A DNA stretch of 64,000 nt, from the NCBI GenBank assembly GCA_029975915.1, contig JARKOC010000250.1, forward strand, positions 115,969 to 179,968. The letters are read 5' to 3'. A program made the position numbers and the translations under genes. Shown here one piece after another: positions 17,035-25,729 of the stretch. This DNA is from Bryobacteraceae bacterium (GTDB taxonomy: Bacteria > Acidobacteriota > Terriglobia > Bryobacterales > Bryobacteraceae). Every line of letters starts with the position of its first letter. The stretch's first letter is position 1. The notes beneath the pieces are model-generated. The model had not been told where the DNA came from and did no database searches. It saw only the letters and a program-made list of their open reading frames with translations.

Positions 17035-18306
17035 TTACCAGCGAGCCAAGCCCTTCCTGCCGATGTCGCGGCGAACCTGCATGCCATCGAAAGTGATCTT
17101 GTCGACCGCCTGGTAGACGTTGGCGATGGCCTCGGGTAGCGTTTCTCCGGAGTGAGTGACGCCAAGAACGCGGCCGCCGGAGGTGGCAACGCCGCCCTCG
17201 ACAGCCTTTGTGCCGGCGTGAAAGACGACAGCGCCGGTTAATTCTGCGTCGGCGATGCCGGAGATCAGATCGCCCGTACGGACCTTGCCAGGATAACCAG
17301 CGGAGGCCATGACAACGCACACTGAGGGGCCAGGTTTACAGCCGAGCAGATTGGCCCTGAGGCGGCCGGCCGAAGCTTCCATGAGGAGCTCGCCGAAATC
17401 GCCGTCGAGGCGGTGCAAGAGGGCCTGGGTCTCGGGGTCGCCGAGGCGGACGTTGAATTCAAGGGTTTTGGGTCCGTCCTTGGTCATCATGAGTCCTGCG
17501 TAAAGGAAGCCCTTGAATGGTGTGCCTTCCGCCTTCATCCCCTGGACCGTGGGGATCATGATGTTGTCGATCACATTTTGGCGCATTTCTGCGGCGAGGA
17601 TGCGCGAATCCGAATAAGCGCCCATTCCACCGGTGTTGGGTCCGGTATCGCCATCGTAGATGGTCTTGTGGTCTTGCGAAGGTTCAAACGGGAGGACGGA
17701 TTCCCCGTCACATAGAGCGATGAAGCTGACCTCCTCGCCGGTAAGGAACTCTTCGATAACGACGCGCGAACCGGCTGCGCCGACCAATGTCCCGCCAAAC
17801 ATAGAATCCAGCGTTGCGGCTGCTTCGGATTTGTCTTGGACAATAACAACGCCTTTACCGGCAGCGAGGCCGTCCGCCTTAACGACCAGAGGATAAGTGA
17901 ATTCATCGAGAGCCTGGTGGGCAGCCGCCAGATCGTCTGTTGCCGCGAAACGGGCCGTGGGGATGCCATGACGAGTCATGAACTGTTTCGAAAAGATCTT
18001 GGACCCTTCCAGTTGAGCGGCGGCCCGGGTAGGTCCGAAGATGCGAAGGCCGGCTTCGTCAAAGGCGTCGACCACGCCGTCGACGAGTGGGGCCTCCGGT
18101 CCCACGACGGTGAGATCGGCAGCAAGCGACCGGGCGAGGTCGAGATACCCCCCGGGGGTATACGAAGAAGGCTGAACGACGGCCGCAACGCTGGCGCAAC
18201 CCGGGTTGCCGGGGGCGGCAAAGACCTGATTGACCGATGGGCTCAGTGCGAGACGCCAGCAGATGGCATGTTCACGGCCGCCACCGCCGATGACGAGAAC
18301 TTTCAA
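17035..18306 (-). CDS. purD: Phosphoribosylamine-glycine ligase PurD
   Basis: ATP-grasp enzyme joining glycine to phosphoribosylamine in purine synthesis. The 423-residue protein starts with VLVIGGGGREHA, followed by VGPEAPLVDGV and the ATP-grasp segments SKIFSKQFM, PLVVKADGLAAGKGV and EEFLTGEEVSFI, and the substrate loop PSQDHKTIYDGDTGPNTGGM. Length is normal. It is divergent from mnmG with only 57 bp between start codons, so their promoters must be close or overlapping. Confidence 0.98.
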   Translation of the reverse strand: MKVLVIGGGGREHAICWRLALSPSVNQVFAAPGNPGCASVAAVVQPSSYTPGGYLDLARSLAADLTVVGPEAPLVDGVVDAFDEAGLRIFGPTRAAAQLEGSKIFSKQFMTRHGIPTARFAATDDLAAAHQALDEFTYPLVVKADGLAAGKGVVIVQDKSEAAATLDSMFGGTLVGAAGSRVVIEEFLTGEEVSFIALCDGESVLPFEPSQDHKTIYDGDTGPNTGGMGAYSDSRILAAEMRQNVIDNIMIPTVQGMKAEGTPFKGFLYAGLMMTKDGPKTLEFNVRLGDPETQALLHRLDGDFGELLMEASAGRLRANLLGCKPGPSVCVVMASAGYPGKVRTGDLISGIADAELTGAVVFHAGTKAVEGGVATSGGRVLGVTHSGETLPEAIANVYQAVDKITFDGMQVRRDIGRKGLARW

Positions 18307-18363
18307 TCGATTATCTCCTACAGTTAGAATAGTTTAGGATAACTGGGAATTCCAAGCAGGCCG

Positions 18364-20280
18364 ATGGGACAACACAAGTACGACGTGGTGGTGGTGGGCG
18401 CCGGGCATGCCGGATGCGAGGCGGCAAGAGCGTGTGCCCGAATGGGGCTGAAGACCGCCATCGTCACAATGAATACAGATCTGGTAGCGCAGATGTCCTG
18501 CAATCCGGCGATTGGAGGGATTGCGAAAGGGCACCTGGTGAGGGAGATCGACGCCCTCGGAGGCGTCATGGGCGAGGTGGCGGACGCGGTTGGAATTCAG
18601 TTCCGTCTGCTGAACACCAGCCGGGGGCCGGCTGTTTGGAGCCCGCGAGCCCAGATGGACAAGAAGCAATACCGGGTGGAGATGCGGAGGATTTTGGAAG
18701 CGGAGCCCAACCTCAGGTTCGTTCAGGCGGAAGTAACCGAATTGGTTCTGGCTGACATTGGGGGCGGGAGGCGCGAGGTGCGTGGCGTATTGCTTCGCGA
18801 CAGCCGGAAACTGGAGTGCGGCGCTGTGGTAGTGACCACCGGCACCTTCCTCAACGGTCTTGCCCATGTGGGGGAGTCGAAGTACAACTGCGGCAGAAAC
18901 GGTGAGCCTCCCTCCAATTACTTGGGTGATTACTTGAGGACTTTGGGTCTGCCATGGGTGCGGCTGAAAACTGGAACGCCACCCAGGCTAGATGGCCGAA
19001 CAATCGATTATTCGTATTTCGAGGAGCAAAGAGGGGATCCTGAGCCGGTCCCGTTTTCGTTCATGACGGAGCGGATACAACGGGAGCAGGTTCCGTGCCA
19101 TGTTGCATACACGAATGAGGCGACTCGAAAGGTGATCCAGGAGAGCCTTGGGCGGTCGCCGCTTTACAGCGGCCAGATCGAAGGAATCGGGCCGAGATAC
19201 TGTCCGTCCCTTGAGGACAAGATCGTAAAATTCCCGGACAAGCCGCGCCATCAGCTATTCCTCGAGCCTGAAGGGTTGGACACATATGAGGTGTATGTCA
19301 ATGGCATGTCCACAAGTATGCCGGTGGATGTGCAGGAAGCGATGCTGGGGACAATTCCGGGCTTGGAAAAGGCTGAGATGATCAGGCCGGGATACGCGAT
19401 CGAATATGACGCGATCGATCCGAGGGAGTTGGATCACAGTTTGGCAGTAAAGACCATCAAAGGCCTGTTTCTTGCAGGCCAGATCAACGGCACATCCGGA
19501 TACGAGGAAGCCGGATGTCAGGGCCTGCTGGCGGGAATTAACGCGGGTCGCCAACTTGGGCGGAAAGATCCGGTTGTGCTGAAGAGAACGGATGGTTATG
19601 CGGGGATTCTGGTAGATGATCTGGTGACGAAGGGCGCGGACGAGCCATACCGGATGTTCACTTCCAGGGCAGAGTACCGCCTGCATTTAAGGATAGATAA
19701 CGCGGATGAACGGCTTACCCCGATCGCTGAGCGAATTGGGCTGGCCACGGCGGGCCGGCGGTCCATGTATTCGCAGAAGATGAAGGATATAGAAGAGGCG
19801 AAGAGGTATCTCTCGTCAGTCAGAGCCAATCCCGCGGATCATCCAGCTGTGGGGCTGAACGGCGATGAGCGGCCCACACTGGCCGAGTGGCTACGGCGTC
19901 CAGGCGCCAACATTACCGTACTCGAGGAAAAGATCTCGACTGTGTTAGGGCGGAGACCGGTGCGAGGTGCGCTCCAGACGCTTGAAATCGAACTCAAGTA
20001 CGAAGGCTACATCCAGCAGCAGGAAAGGATGGTCCAACGACTGAAGGACTCCGAGGGGAGGCAGATACCAAGCGGGTTTGCGTATGAAGAGGTCCCTGGA
20101 TTGAGCCGTGAGATCAGGGATAAGTTGAAGAGAGTGGGTCCAGCCACGCTGGGCCAGGCTGCCCGGATTCCGGGCGTGACTCCAGCTGCGATTGGGATCT
20201 TGGACATCTATATCAACATGAAGGGGGCCACAAAGGATGGACTTGGGGCGGAAGCAGTTGAGGATCCAAGACTGGGTTAG
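18364..20280 (+). CDS. mnmG: tRNA wobble-uridine modification enzyme MnmG (GidA)
   Basis: FAD-dependent subunit that, with MnmE, adds the carboxymethylaminomethyl group at U34 of some tRNAs. The 638-residue protein has the FAD motif [13 protein letters not shown], followed by [20 protein letters not shown], the segment [12 protein letters not shown], and [16 protein letters not shown]. The helical C-terminal domain includes [12 protein letters not shown]. The last 18 residues extend past the usual end because the reading frame overlaps the start of rsmG by 44 bp. mnmE is not in the window. It heads the mnmG-rsmG-parA-parB run that in many bacteria lies beside oriC. Confidence 0.97.
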   Translation: MGQHKYDVVVVGAGHAGCEAARACARMGLKTAIVTMNTDLVAQMSCNPAIGGIAKGHLVREIDALGGVMGEVADAVGIQFRLLNTSRGPAVWSPRAQMDKKQYRVEMRRILEAEPNLRFVQAEVTELVLADIGGGRREVRGVLLRDSRKLECGAVVVTTGTFLNGLAHVGESKYNCGRNGEPPSNYLGDYLRTLGLPWVRLKTGTPPRLDGRTIDYSYFEEQRGDPEPVPFSFMTERIQREQVPCHVAYTNEATRKVIQESLGRSPLYSGQIEGIGPRYCPSLEDKIVKFPDKPRHQLFLEPEGLDTYEVYVNGMSTSMPVDVQEAMLGTIPGLEKAEMIRPGYAIEYDAIDPRELDHSLAVKTIKGLFLAGQINGTSGYEEAGCQGLLAGINAGRQLGRKDPVVLKRTDGYAGILVDDLVTKGADEPYRMFTSRAEYRLHLRIDNADERLTPIAERIGLATAGRRSMYSQKMKDIEEAKRYLSSVRANPADHPAVGLNGDERPTLAEWLRRPGANITVLEEKISTVLGRRPVRGALQTLEIELKYEGYIQQQERMVQRLKDSEGRQIPSGFAYEEVPGLSREIRDKLKRVGPATLGQAARIPGVTPAAIGILDIYINMKGATKDGLGAEAVEDPRLG

Positions 20281-20857
20281 CCGTTCTTGGCAAAGCCACC
20301 CCGCACTAGATGCGGATCAGTGGCGGCAGCTAGAGCTTCACTACGCACTTCTGCGGAGATGGAATCCAAAGGTGAACTTGGTAAGCGCATCTACGTTGGA
20401 CGCAGCCCCAATGAAGCACTATGCAGAGTCCTTGTTCCTGGCGGCAGGCTTGCCGGAGGGGGTTCGTTTGGTTGTTGATGTGGGATCTGGCGCTGGCTTC
20501 CCTGGTTTCCCACTTGCGGTAATGTGTCCGGGTGTCAAGGTTGTGCTCCTTGAGTCCGACAAGAGGAAGGCTGCTTTCTTGCGTGAAAGTTGCGGGTTGG
20601 GGAACCTAAAAGTGGCGAATGTCAGGATGGAGGACTGGGCGGGGACCTGCGATGCAACCATTACACGGGCTGTGGACCCTACAAGTGTCTTGTCGTGGGC
20701 GCGGCAGCGGGCGCAGCATTTCGGCTGTGTGGGGTCGATGACTGACATCGCGTTCCTCGCTGAAGACCAAGATATTGGGGATAGAAGAACAACTCCATTC
20801 CCTTGGCTCGCCAGAAGTGGGACCCTCTGGGCCACGTTCCACGTGAAACGTCCTTGA
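20237..20857 (+). CDS. rsmG: 16S rRNA m7G527 methyltransferase RsmG (GidB)
   Basis: SAM-dependent methyltransferase of 206 residues acting on G527 of 16S rRNA. Motif [17 protein letters not shown] is typical of RsmG, preceded by [13 protein letters not shown] and followed by [14 protein letters not shown] and the short ITRAVD segment. The start overlaps mnmG by 44 bp. The last codons (TFHVKRP) are encoded by a parS-like site, so chromosome-segregation DNA and coding sequence coincide. One GTTCGTTTGG motif lies in the gene. Length is normal to slightly short for the family. Confidence 0.94.
   Translation: MDLGRKQLRIQDWVSRSWQSHPALDADQWRQLELHYALLRRWNPKVNLVSASTLDAAPMKHYAESLFLAAGLPEGVRLVVDVGSGAGFPGFPLAVMCPGVKVVLLESDKRKAAFLRESCGLGNLKVANVRMEDWAGTCDATITRAVDPTSVLSWARQRAQHFGCVGSMTDIAFLAEDQDIGDRRTTPFPWLARSGTLWATFHVKRP
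20462..20471 (+). repeat. GTTCGTTTGG motif, copy 3
   Basis: Exact 10-mer in rsmG, sense strand, read as VRLV just before the SAM motif. Confidence 0.7.
20835..20850. promoter_or_regulatory. parS-like centromere site 1
   Basis: CGTTCCACGTGAAACG closely matches the ParB-binding consensus TGTTTCACGTGAAACA, with the central CACGTG intact and TTC/GAA flanks. It overlaps the last rsmG codons and lies 86 bp upstream of parA. Confidence 0.85.
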
Positions 20858-20862
20858 CCTCC

Positions 20863-20878
20863 CGTTCCACGTGAAACT
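20863..20878. promoter_or_regulatory. parS-like centromere site 2
   Basis: CGTTCCACGTGAAACT has the same core as site 1, with centres 28 bp apart. It lies in the rsmG-parA spacer. Two closely spaced parS sites next to parAB suggest a ParB nucleation point and possibly autoregulation of parAB. Confidence 0.85.
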
Positions 20879-20935
20879 CTCCCGCCCGTGATAGCATAGT
20901 CGTTTCCCGATCATCCTCAGCCCGGAGCATCCCGA

Positions 20936-21706
20936 ATGGGCAGAACCATCGCAATCGCCAATCAAAAGGGTGGAGTCGGAAAGACAACCACCGCTATAAA
21001 CCTGGCGGCTTCCCTAGCCGCTAACGAAATCCAAGTCCTCTTAGTGGACATGGATCCTCAAGGTAACGCCACCACAGGCGTCGGCTTCGCAAAGACTGAG
21101 GGAATGGCTACCACGTACGACATTCTAACCGGGGCAAGATCAGCCGCGGAGGTGCTCCGGAAGACAGAGTTTGAAGGCCTCAGCATCATCCCGGCGGACA
21201 AAAATCTCGTAGCCGCCAACCTCGACCTGGTTGACGTTGAGGAAAGAGAGTATCGTCTTAAAAACGCCCTGCGGCCAATTCAGAATGCATTCCAGTACAC
21301 CATTATCGACTGCCCCCCCGCCCTGGACCTCCTCACCCTGAACTCAATGATCGCCGCCGAGTCAATCCTCATCCCAATCCAATGCGAGTTCTTCGCCTTA
21401 GAAGGTATCTCACAACTCATCGACACAATCAGCCGCCTCCAAGCATCCATCCATCCCGATCTGCGCATCGAAGGCATCCTTCTCACCATGTTCGATGACA
21501 GGACCAACTTGACCCGGCAGGTGGCTGGTGATCTGCAGGAGTTCTTTCAAGAACAGGTCTTCAAAACTGTCATACCGCGAAGCATCCGGCTCGCTGAAGC
21601 CCCAAGCTACGGAAAGCCTATCCTCGCCTACGATGTCCGCTCACGGGGATCAGAAAGCTACATAAAACTCGCCAAGGAGATCATCTCACGTGACCAACAC
21701 GCCTGA
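20936..21706 (+). CDS. parA: Chromosome-partitioning ATPase ParA (Soj)
   Basis: Walker-type ATPase of 256 residues that moves ParB-parS complexes over the nucleoid. It has the deviant Walker [10 protein letters not shown] at residues 11-19, [14 protein letters not shown], and the Walker B-like [14 protein letters not shown]. There is no N-terminal helix-turn-helix, as expected for chromosomal ParA. The two parS-like sites lie just upstream. Its 3' end overlaps parB by 17 bp, indicating coupled translation. Confidence 0.96.
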   Translation: MGRTIAIANQKGGVGKTTTAINLAASLAANEIQVLLVDMDPQGNATTGVGFAKTEGMATTYDILTGARSAAEVLRKTEFEGLSIIPADKNLVAANLDLVDVEEREYRLKNALRPIQNAFQYTIIDCPPALDLLTLNSMIAAESILIPIQCEFFALEGISQLIDTISRLQASIHPDLRIEGILLTMFDDRTNLTRQVAGDLQEFFQEQVFKTVIPRSIRLAEAPSYGKPILAYDVRSRGSESYIKLAKEIISRDQHA

Positions 21707-22574
21707 TCCCGCCCGCAAAGCTCTCGGGCGCGGGCTTTCCGCGCTGATCCCCCAGAAACAGACGCAAGCTTCTCCTGCTTCCTCTAGTTCTGGCCAACTC
21801 TCGCTGCCCCTGGACCAGATACAGCCCAACCCCCTCCAGCCTCGTGAGGTGTTCGATCCAGAGCGCCTCGCCGAACTCGCCCAGTCCATCAGAGAAAACG
21901 GAATTATCCAACCCATCATCGTCCGTCACGCCGGCGACGCTTATCAACTCGTCGCCGGAGAGCGCCGCTGGCGCGCCGCGAAGTTGGCTGCGCTCACCCA
22001 CGTGCCCGTCGTCATTCAGGATTTCGCAGACGAGCGGCTCATGGAGATCACCCTCATTGAGAACATCCAGCGCGAGGATCTGAACCCGATCGAAGTAGCT
22101 CACGCCTTTGATCGCCTGAACAAGGAGTTCCACCTAAGCCACGATCAGATCGCACAGCGTACAGGCAAAGATCGATCCACCATCACGAACCTCCTTCGGC
22201 TCTTGAAACTCCCCGGCGACATCCAGGCCCTTCTCGCCAGCCATCGCCTCTCGATGGGCCACGCTCGCGCCCTGCTTGGCCTACCAGCGCCTGAACTACA
22301 ACTAGAGGTGGCGCAACGGATATCTTCCGAAGGCCTCTCGGTTCGTCAAGTCGAAAAACTTGTCCAGAAGATGACCGAACCGCGCGAACCCAAGTCGGCC
22401 GGGGAGATTCCCCTTGATGCCAACACGCGCGCTGCACTCCAGGAACTTGAGCGCGTCTTGGGAACTCGCGTCCGGATCGTCCAGAAGTCAGAGAATCGTG
22501 GAAGGATTGAGATAGAGTACTATTCCGTAGAGGAACTCACACGAATCTATGAGGTGATTGTGGGCGAGAGCTGA
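21690..22574 (+). CDS. parB: Chromosome-partitioning protein ParB (Spo0J)
   Basis: CTP-dependent DNA clamp of 294 residues that loads at parS. The N-terminal ParA-stimulating segment contains [42 protein letters not shown] (CTP-binding motif) and [16 protein letters not shown] follow, then the HTH that reads parS ([20 protein letters not shown]). A C-terminal dimer region ends the protein. The start is GTG at 21690, inside the end of parA. parS sites are 0.8 kb upstream. Confidence 0.96.
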   Translation: MTNTPDPARKALGRGLSALIPQKQTQASPASSSSGQLSLPLDQIQPNPLQPREVFDPERLAELAQSIRENGIIQPIIVRHAGDAYQLVAGERRWRAAKLAALTHVPVVIQDFADERLMEITLIENIQREDLNPIEVAHAFDRLNKEFHLSHDQIAQRTGKDRSTITNLLRLLKLPGDIQALLASHRLSMGHARALLGLPAPELQLEVAQRISSEGLSVRQVEKLVQKMTEPREPKSAGEIPLDANTRAALQELERVLGTRVRIVQKSENRGRIEIEYYSVEELTRIYEVIVGES

Positions 22575-22578
22575 AAGT

Positions 22579-22655
22579 TGGTGCCGGCGGTAGGACTCGA
22601 ACCTACGACCTGCGGATTATGAGACCGCCGCTCTAACCACCTGAGCTACACCGGC
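22579..22655 (-). tRNA. tRNA-Met (CAU), probably elongator
   Basis: Minus-strand cloverleaf: acceptor GCCGGTG with CGCCGGC, D arm GCTC/GAGC, anticodon loop CTCATAA (anticodon CAT), and T arm GTAGG/CCTAC with TTCGAGT. CCA is encoded. A normal G1-C72 pair argues against an initiator tRNA; tRNA-Ile with a lysidine-modified CAU is the alternative. Its 3' end lies 4 bp from the parB stop, convergent. Confidence 0.92.
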
Positions 22656-22673
22656 ACTGCATCCGACTTCTTT

Positions 22674-22703
22674 AGCGTAAGGGGTCCATTCGCGGCATGT
22701 CAA
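22674..22703 (-). promoter_or_regulatory. Probable promoter of tRNA-Met
   Basis: Reading the minus strand, TTGACA (22703-22698) is followed after 18 bp by TACGCT (22679-22674), about 20 bp before the mature tRNA 5' end. The -35 is perfect and the -10 is weak. Confidence 0.4.
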
Positions 22704-22742
22704 TCACCAGTATTCCCGTCCTGATTGTCTCAATATTCCTGC

Positions 22743-22771
22743 TTGACAGACTGACCCTCCAGGTTCATAGT
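22743..22771 (+). promoter_or_regulatory. Candidate sigma-70 promoter upstream of the glycan cluster
   Basis: TTGACA, 17 bp, CATAGT. It is the best promoter-like match in the 478-bp spacer and points toward the Wzt gene 360 bp away. Confidence 0.35.
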
Positions 22772-23133
22772 TAGGCCAGATAGAGGAGACGCGGTTCGTT
22801 TCCTCCCATCTGTCGTTGGACAGAGCGCTGTGCCCGGTGGTCGAGCTGACAGCCTCGGCCGGGTACGACTATGCGAGAGAGGAGGTTATCCATCGAGATA
22901 GATCACCTCATAGGGCGACTACCCGGTACCTGTTGCGTCGAGTTGTGCGCCTTCACCGTCCAACGGGCTTCGATGCGAGCCCTCAGACGAGCGGCCATGC
23001 GAGCCGCGATGCATTAAGGCTCAACATAGCTTATACACCCTCAATCTGAAGGGTAGACGGCTTCAGGATCTGGCGGTCGCCCTTTCTATGCATACGCTGG
23101 GTTTGACACTGGCAAGAAGCCTTCAGTAGAGTC

Positions 23134-24489
23134 ATGGATGAGTCTGTCGGCTCAGATGCCGAAGGGACTGATATACGCTCCGTGAGTCTCATCTCCTTCC
23201 AAGGCGTTTCCAAAAGCTATCCCATCTACAATTCCCCCTCCAGCCGCTTGAGGGAGTTGTTGACTTTCAATCGTCGCCGGTACCACGAAGACTTCTGGGC
23301 ATTGAAGGATATCTCATTTGAAATCAACAAAGGGGAGACATTCTGCATCGTCGGTGAGAACGGCTCTGGCAAGAGCACTCTACTCCAGATTGTTGCCGGT
23401 ATTTTGAGTCCAACCACCGGAATAGCCAAGGTTTCGGGCCGCGTCTCTGCACTGCTGGAGCTGGGTTCAGGCTTCAACCCTGAATTCACCGGACGCGACA
23501 ATGTGTATCTCAACGCGTCCATTCTCGGACTCTCATCTACGCACGTCGACCGCATCTACAAGAAAATCGAGGAGTTCGCGGAGATTGGCGAATTCATCCA
23601 TCAGCCCGTGAAAACCTATTCAAGCGGCATGGTTGTTCGCCTTGCCTTCGCCGTTGCTATTCACGTCGATCCCGAGATCCTCATCGTCGATGAGGCCCTT
23701 GCTGTCGGGGACATCTACTTCCGTCAGCGTTGCCTTCGCAAAGTGCACGAGCTTCGCGCAAAAGGGGTCACTATTCTGTTCGTCTCTCATTCCGCCGGCG
23801 ATGTGAAAGCGATTGGTGACCGGACGCTCTGGCTCGACAACGGCCGCATCCGCGCCTTAGGGGCCACAGACCGTGTTGTTGGCCAGTATCTCGCCGCGAT
23901 GGTTGAGAAGGACTCAGCCTTCCTTGAGCAGGAAACCCCGGACACCGCCCCGGCTGGCGCAGTGACGGCGCCCGAAATCGTGACCACCATCCCAAACATC
24001 GATCACCGCCACGGCGACCGACGCGCCGAGGTTCTTGGAATCGCCGTGACCGATGAGTTTGGATCGCCAGTCAACCTCCTCGAACCCGCTTCGAACGTCA
24101 CGGTCCGCATCACCGTTATCGCACGGCAACCGATAGCCACGCCCAACGTAGGATTCATGCTCAGGAATCATCTCGGCGTGGACTTTGCTGGTACAAACAC
24201 CATCCGCGAAGGGGTAAAGCTGCCGCCCATGCAGCCCGGCGACACCTACACGGTCGACTTTCATCTGAGCTTGCCCCATCTCTACCCCGGCTCGTTCTCG
24301 TTCTCTCCGGCAATCGCCGACGGGTCGCTGCTCGCATACAAGATGTGCGACTGGATCGATAACGCCGTCACGCTGCAAATGCGGCCAGGTGATGGCCAGG
24401 TGTACGGATACGTTCACCTGCCATGCCGTATCGAAGTAAATACGCCGATTGCCAAGGCCCGCACCAACCCGGAGGCCCGGCTTGCTTGA
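23134..24489 (+). CDS. Wzt-type ABC transporter ATPase for surface polysaccharide export
   Basis: ATP-binding subunit of an O-antigen/teichoic-acid-type exporter, with 451 residues. The ATPase has Walker A GENGSGKST (about 74-82), the signature YSSGM near 160, Walker B ILIVDEAL and the downstream switch region VSHSAGDV. Before the Walker A is the family sequence SYPIYNSPSSRL. After about residue 295 comes a C-terminal Wzt_C-like beta-sandwich (VRITVIARQPIATPNVGFML and FHLSLPHLYPGSFSFSPAI), which in E. coli O8/O9a reads the capped glycan end. The permease partner Wzm is not in the window. The stop overlaps the TTG start of the next gene. Confidence 0.9.
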   Translation: MDESVGSDAEGTDIRSVSLISFQGVSKSYPIYNSPSSRLRELLTFNRRRYHEDFWALKDISFEINKGETFCIVGENGSGKSTLLQIVAGILSPTTGIAKVSGRVSALLELGSGFNPEFTGRDNVYLNASILGLSSTHVDRIYKKIEEFAEIGEFIHQPVKTYSSGMVVRLAFAVAIHVDPEILIVDEALAVGDIYFRQRCLRKVHELRAKGVTILFVSHSAGDVKAIGDRTLWLDNGRIRALGATDRVVGQYLAAMVEKDSAFLEQETPDTAPAGAVTAPEIVTTIPNIDHRHGDRRAEVLGIAVTDEFGSPVNLLEPASNVTVRITVIARQPIATPNVGFMLRNHLGVDFAGTNTIREGVKLPPMQPGDTYTVDFHLSLPHLYPGSFSFSPAIADGSLLAYKMCDWIDNAVTLQMRPGDGQVYGYVHLPCRIEVNTPIAKARTNPEARLA

Positions 24490-25726
24490 ATTCACTGGCG
24501 AACGCCTAATCCCAGGGCTGGTGGATCCCGACCTCTGGAACGAACACTACTGCCGCTATCTCTTCGCTGCCAGACTGGCTGCCCGGAAGCGCGTGCTCGA
24601 TATCGCCTGCGGCGCAGGATATGGTTCGGATTGCCTCGCCCAGACCGCCGCCTCAGTCACTGCAATCGACTTGTCTCCAGAAGCGGCAGCCTCAGCACGC
24701 AACGCCTACCCCTCGCCGAACATCAGATTCCTCGCAGCCGACGCCCGAAGTCTTCCATTCCCTGACTCTTCGTTCGATCTCATTGTTGCTTTTGAGGTCA
24801 TCGAACACCTCGATGATCCTGCCGCGTTGCTTGTGGAAGCCAAGCGCCTGCTCGCGCCGGGCGGCCAACTTGTCGTTTCCACGCCAAACAAACTCTACTA
24901 CGCCGAGACCCGCAGGCTTTCCGGACCTAATCCTTACCATGTGCGCGAACTCGACTTCGAGGAGTTTCAAGAGGCCCTCTCCAGCCAGTTCCCTTCTGTA
25001 ACCCTCTTCTTACAGAACCACGCCGACAGCTTGGTTGTCCGCCCTGCTCTGGCTCCGCTTTCTCAAGGCGAACTGCGCATGGAACCGGCGGACGCGGAAC
25101 CCGCCGCGTCGCACTTCTTCATCGCCGTATGCGCGCTCACGACTCAGACGGGTTCGCCCACGTTCCTTTACCTGCCCGCAACGGCCAATGTTTTGCGCGA
25201 GCGTGAACACCACATTGAGAAACTCGAGTCCGAGCTCGCTCAGAAGTCGGAGTGGCTGGACCAATTGAAAACCGAACACTCCAGCCTGGTCGATCTCTAC
25301 CGCGAACAGTCCGCCCAAATGAAGGCTGTACAAGCCTGGGGTCTGGAGATGGACGAGAAGCTAAAGGCCGCGGCCGTGCAGATGCAGGAGGAACTGCAAC
25401 GCCATCAGGCGAATGTTCGAGAAATTTCGGCGGGCTACGAAGCAAAGATAACCGAACTTGAATCCGAGAACGCGCGGATCTCGCAATTGGCGGCCGCCAA
25501 TCTGGCCCGTCTCGAGTCCGAGCTTGGCGACGCGCGGGCCGAACTTGCGCGGTGCGTCGACTTGCTACACGAAACCGAAAGGACCGTCGAAGAACGAACC
25601 ATTTGGGCGCAAGACTTGCAGAGGCGCATTGAAGCTCTGGAATCGACCATCGCCTCCATCCAAGGGTCGCGGTGGGTCAGGTTCGGGCGCAAGATCGGCG
25701 TCGGTCCAGACCTGTCACGGTACTAA
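24482..25726 (+). CDS. SAM methyltransferase with long C-terminal coiled coil (WbdD-like architecture)
   Basis: A 414-residue protein. TTG at 24482 is chosen because GGAG sits at 24471-24474 with good spacing, and the start overlaps the Wzt stop by eight bases. The class I methyltransferase domain (about 25-190) has VLDIACGAGYG (motif I), AIDLSPEA, FDLIVAFEVIEHL and LLAPGGQLVVSTPNKLYY. From about residue 238 to 394 the sequence is heptad-like and charged, with almost no proline, indicating a long coiled coil. The tail SRWVRFGRKIGVGPDLSRY is basic-hydrophobic and may touch the membrane. Next to Wzt, this recalls the chain terminator WbdD, but no kinase domain is seen. Substrate inferred: a terminal sugar. 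Confidence 0.82.
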   Translation: MLEFTGERLIPGLVDPDLWNEHYCRYLFAARLAARKRVLDIACGAGYGSDCLAQTAASVTAIDLSPEAAASARNAYPSPNIRFLAADARSLPFPDSSFDLIVAFEVIEHLDDPAALLVEAKRLLAPGGQLVVSTPNKLYYAETRRLSGPNPYHVRELDFEEFQEALSSQFPSVTLFLQNHADSLVVRPALAPLSQGELRMEPADAEPAASHFFIAVCALTTQTGSPTFLYLPATANVLREREHHIEKLESELAQKSEWLDQLKTEHSSLVDLYREQSAQMKAVQAWGLEMDEKLKAAAVQMQEELQRHQANVREISAGYEAKITELESENARISQLAAANLARLESELGDARAELARCVDLLHETERTVEERTIWAQDLQRRIEALESTIASIQGSRWVRFGRKIGVGPDLSRY

Positions 25727-25729
25727 TCC

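Larger units (their letters stand above)
22656..23133. other. 478-bp gene-free stretch with possible structured transcript
   Basis: No convincing coding frame. On the + strand, TTGACA (22743-22748), a 17-bp spacer and CATAGT (22766-22771) look like a sigma-70 promoter. Downstream, nested pairing is visible: GAGCC with GGCTC enclosing GCGG with CCGC around 22976-23022, and ACCCT with AGGGT near 23037-23055. Directly before the Wzt ATG is another TTGACA (23103-23108), whose -10 would leave almost no leader. The stretch may hold the Wzt promoter and leader or an unrecognised small RNA. Confidence 0.4.

Noticed and set aside
21683..21694. CACGTG-containing site near the end of parA as a third parS
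   Set aside because: Flanks TCT/ACC do not match the parS arms; only the central six bases agree.
22816..23049. 77-residue open frame in the tRNA-Met/Wzt spacer
   Set aside because: No ribosome site of note, no recognisable sequence, and the region looks structured instead of coding.
23103..23133. TTGACA just before the Wzt start as the promoter
   Set aside because: The implied -10 would sit at the start codon, and the -10 match is poor; kept only as a remark.
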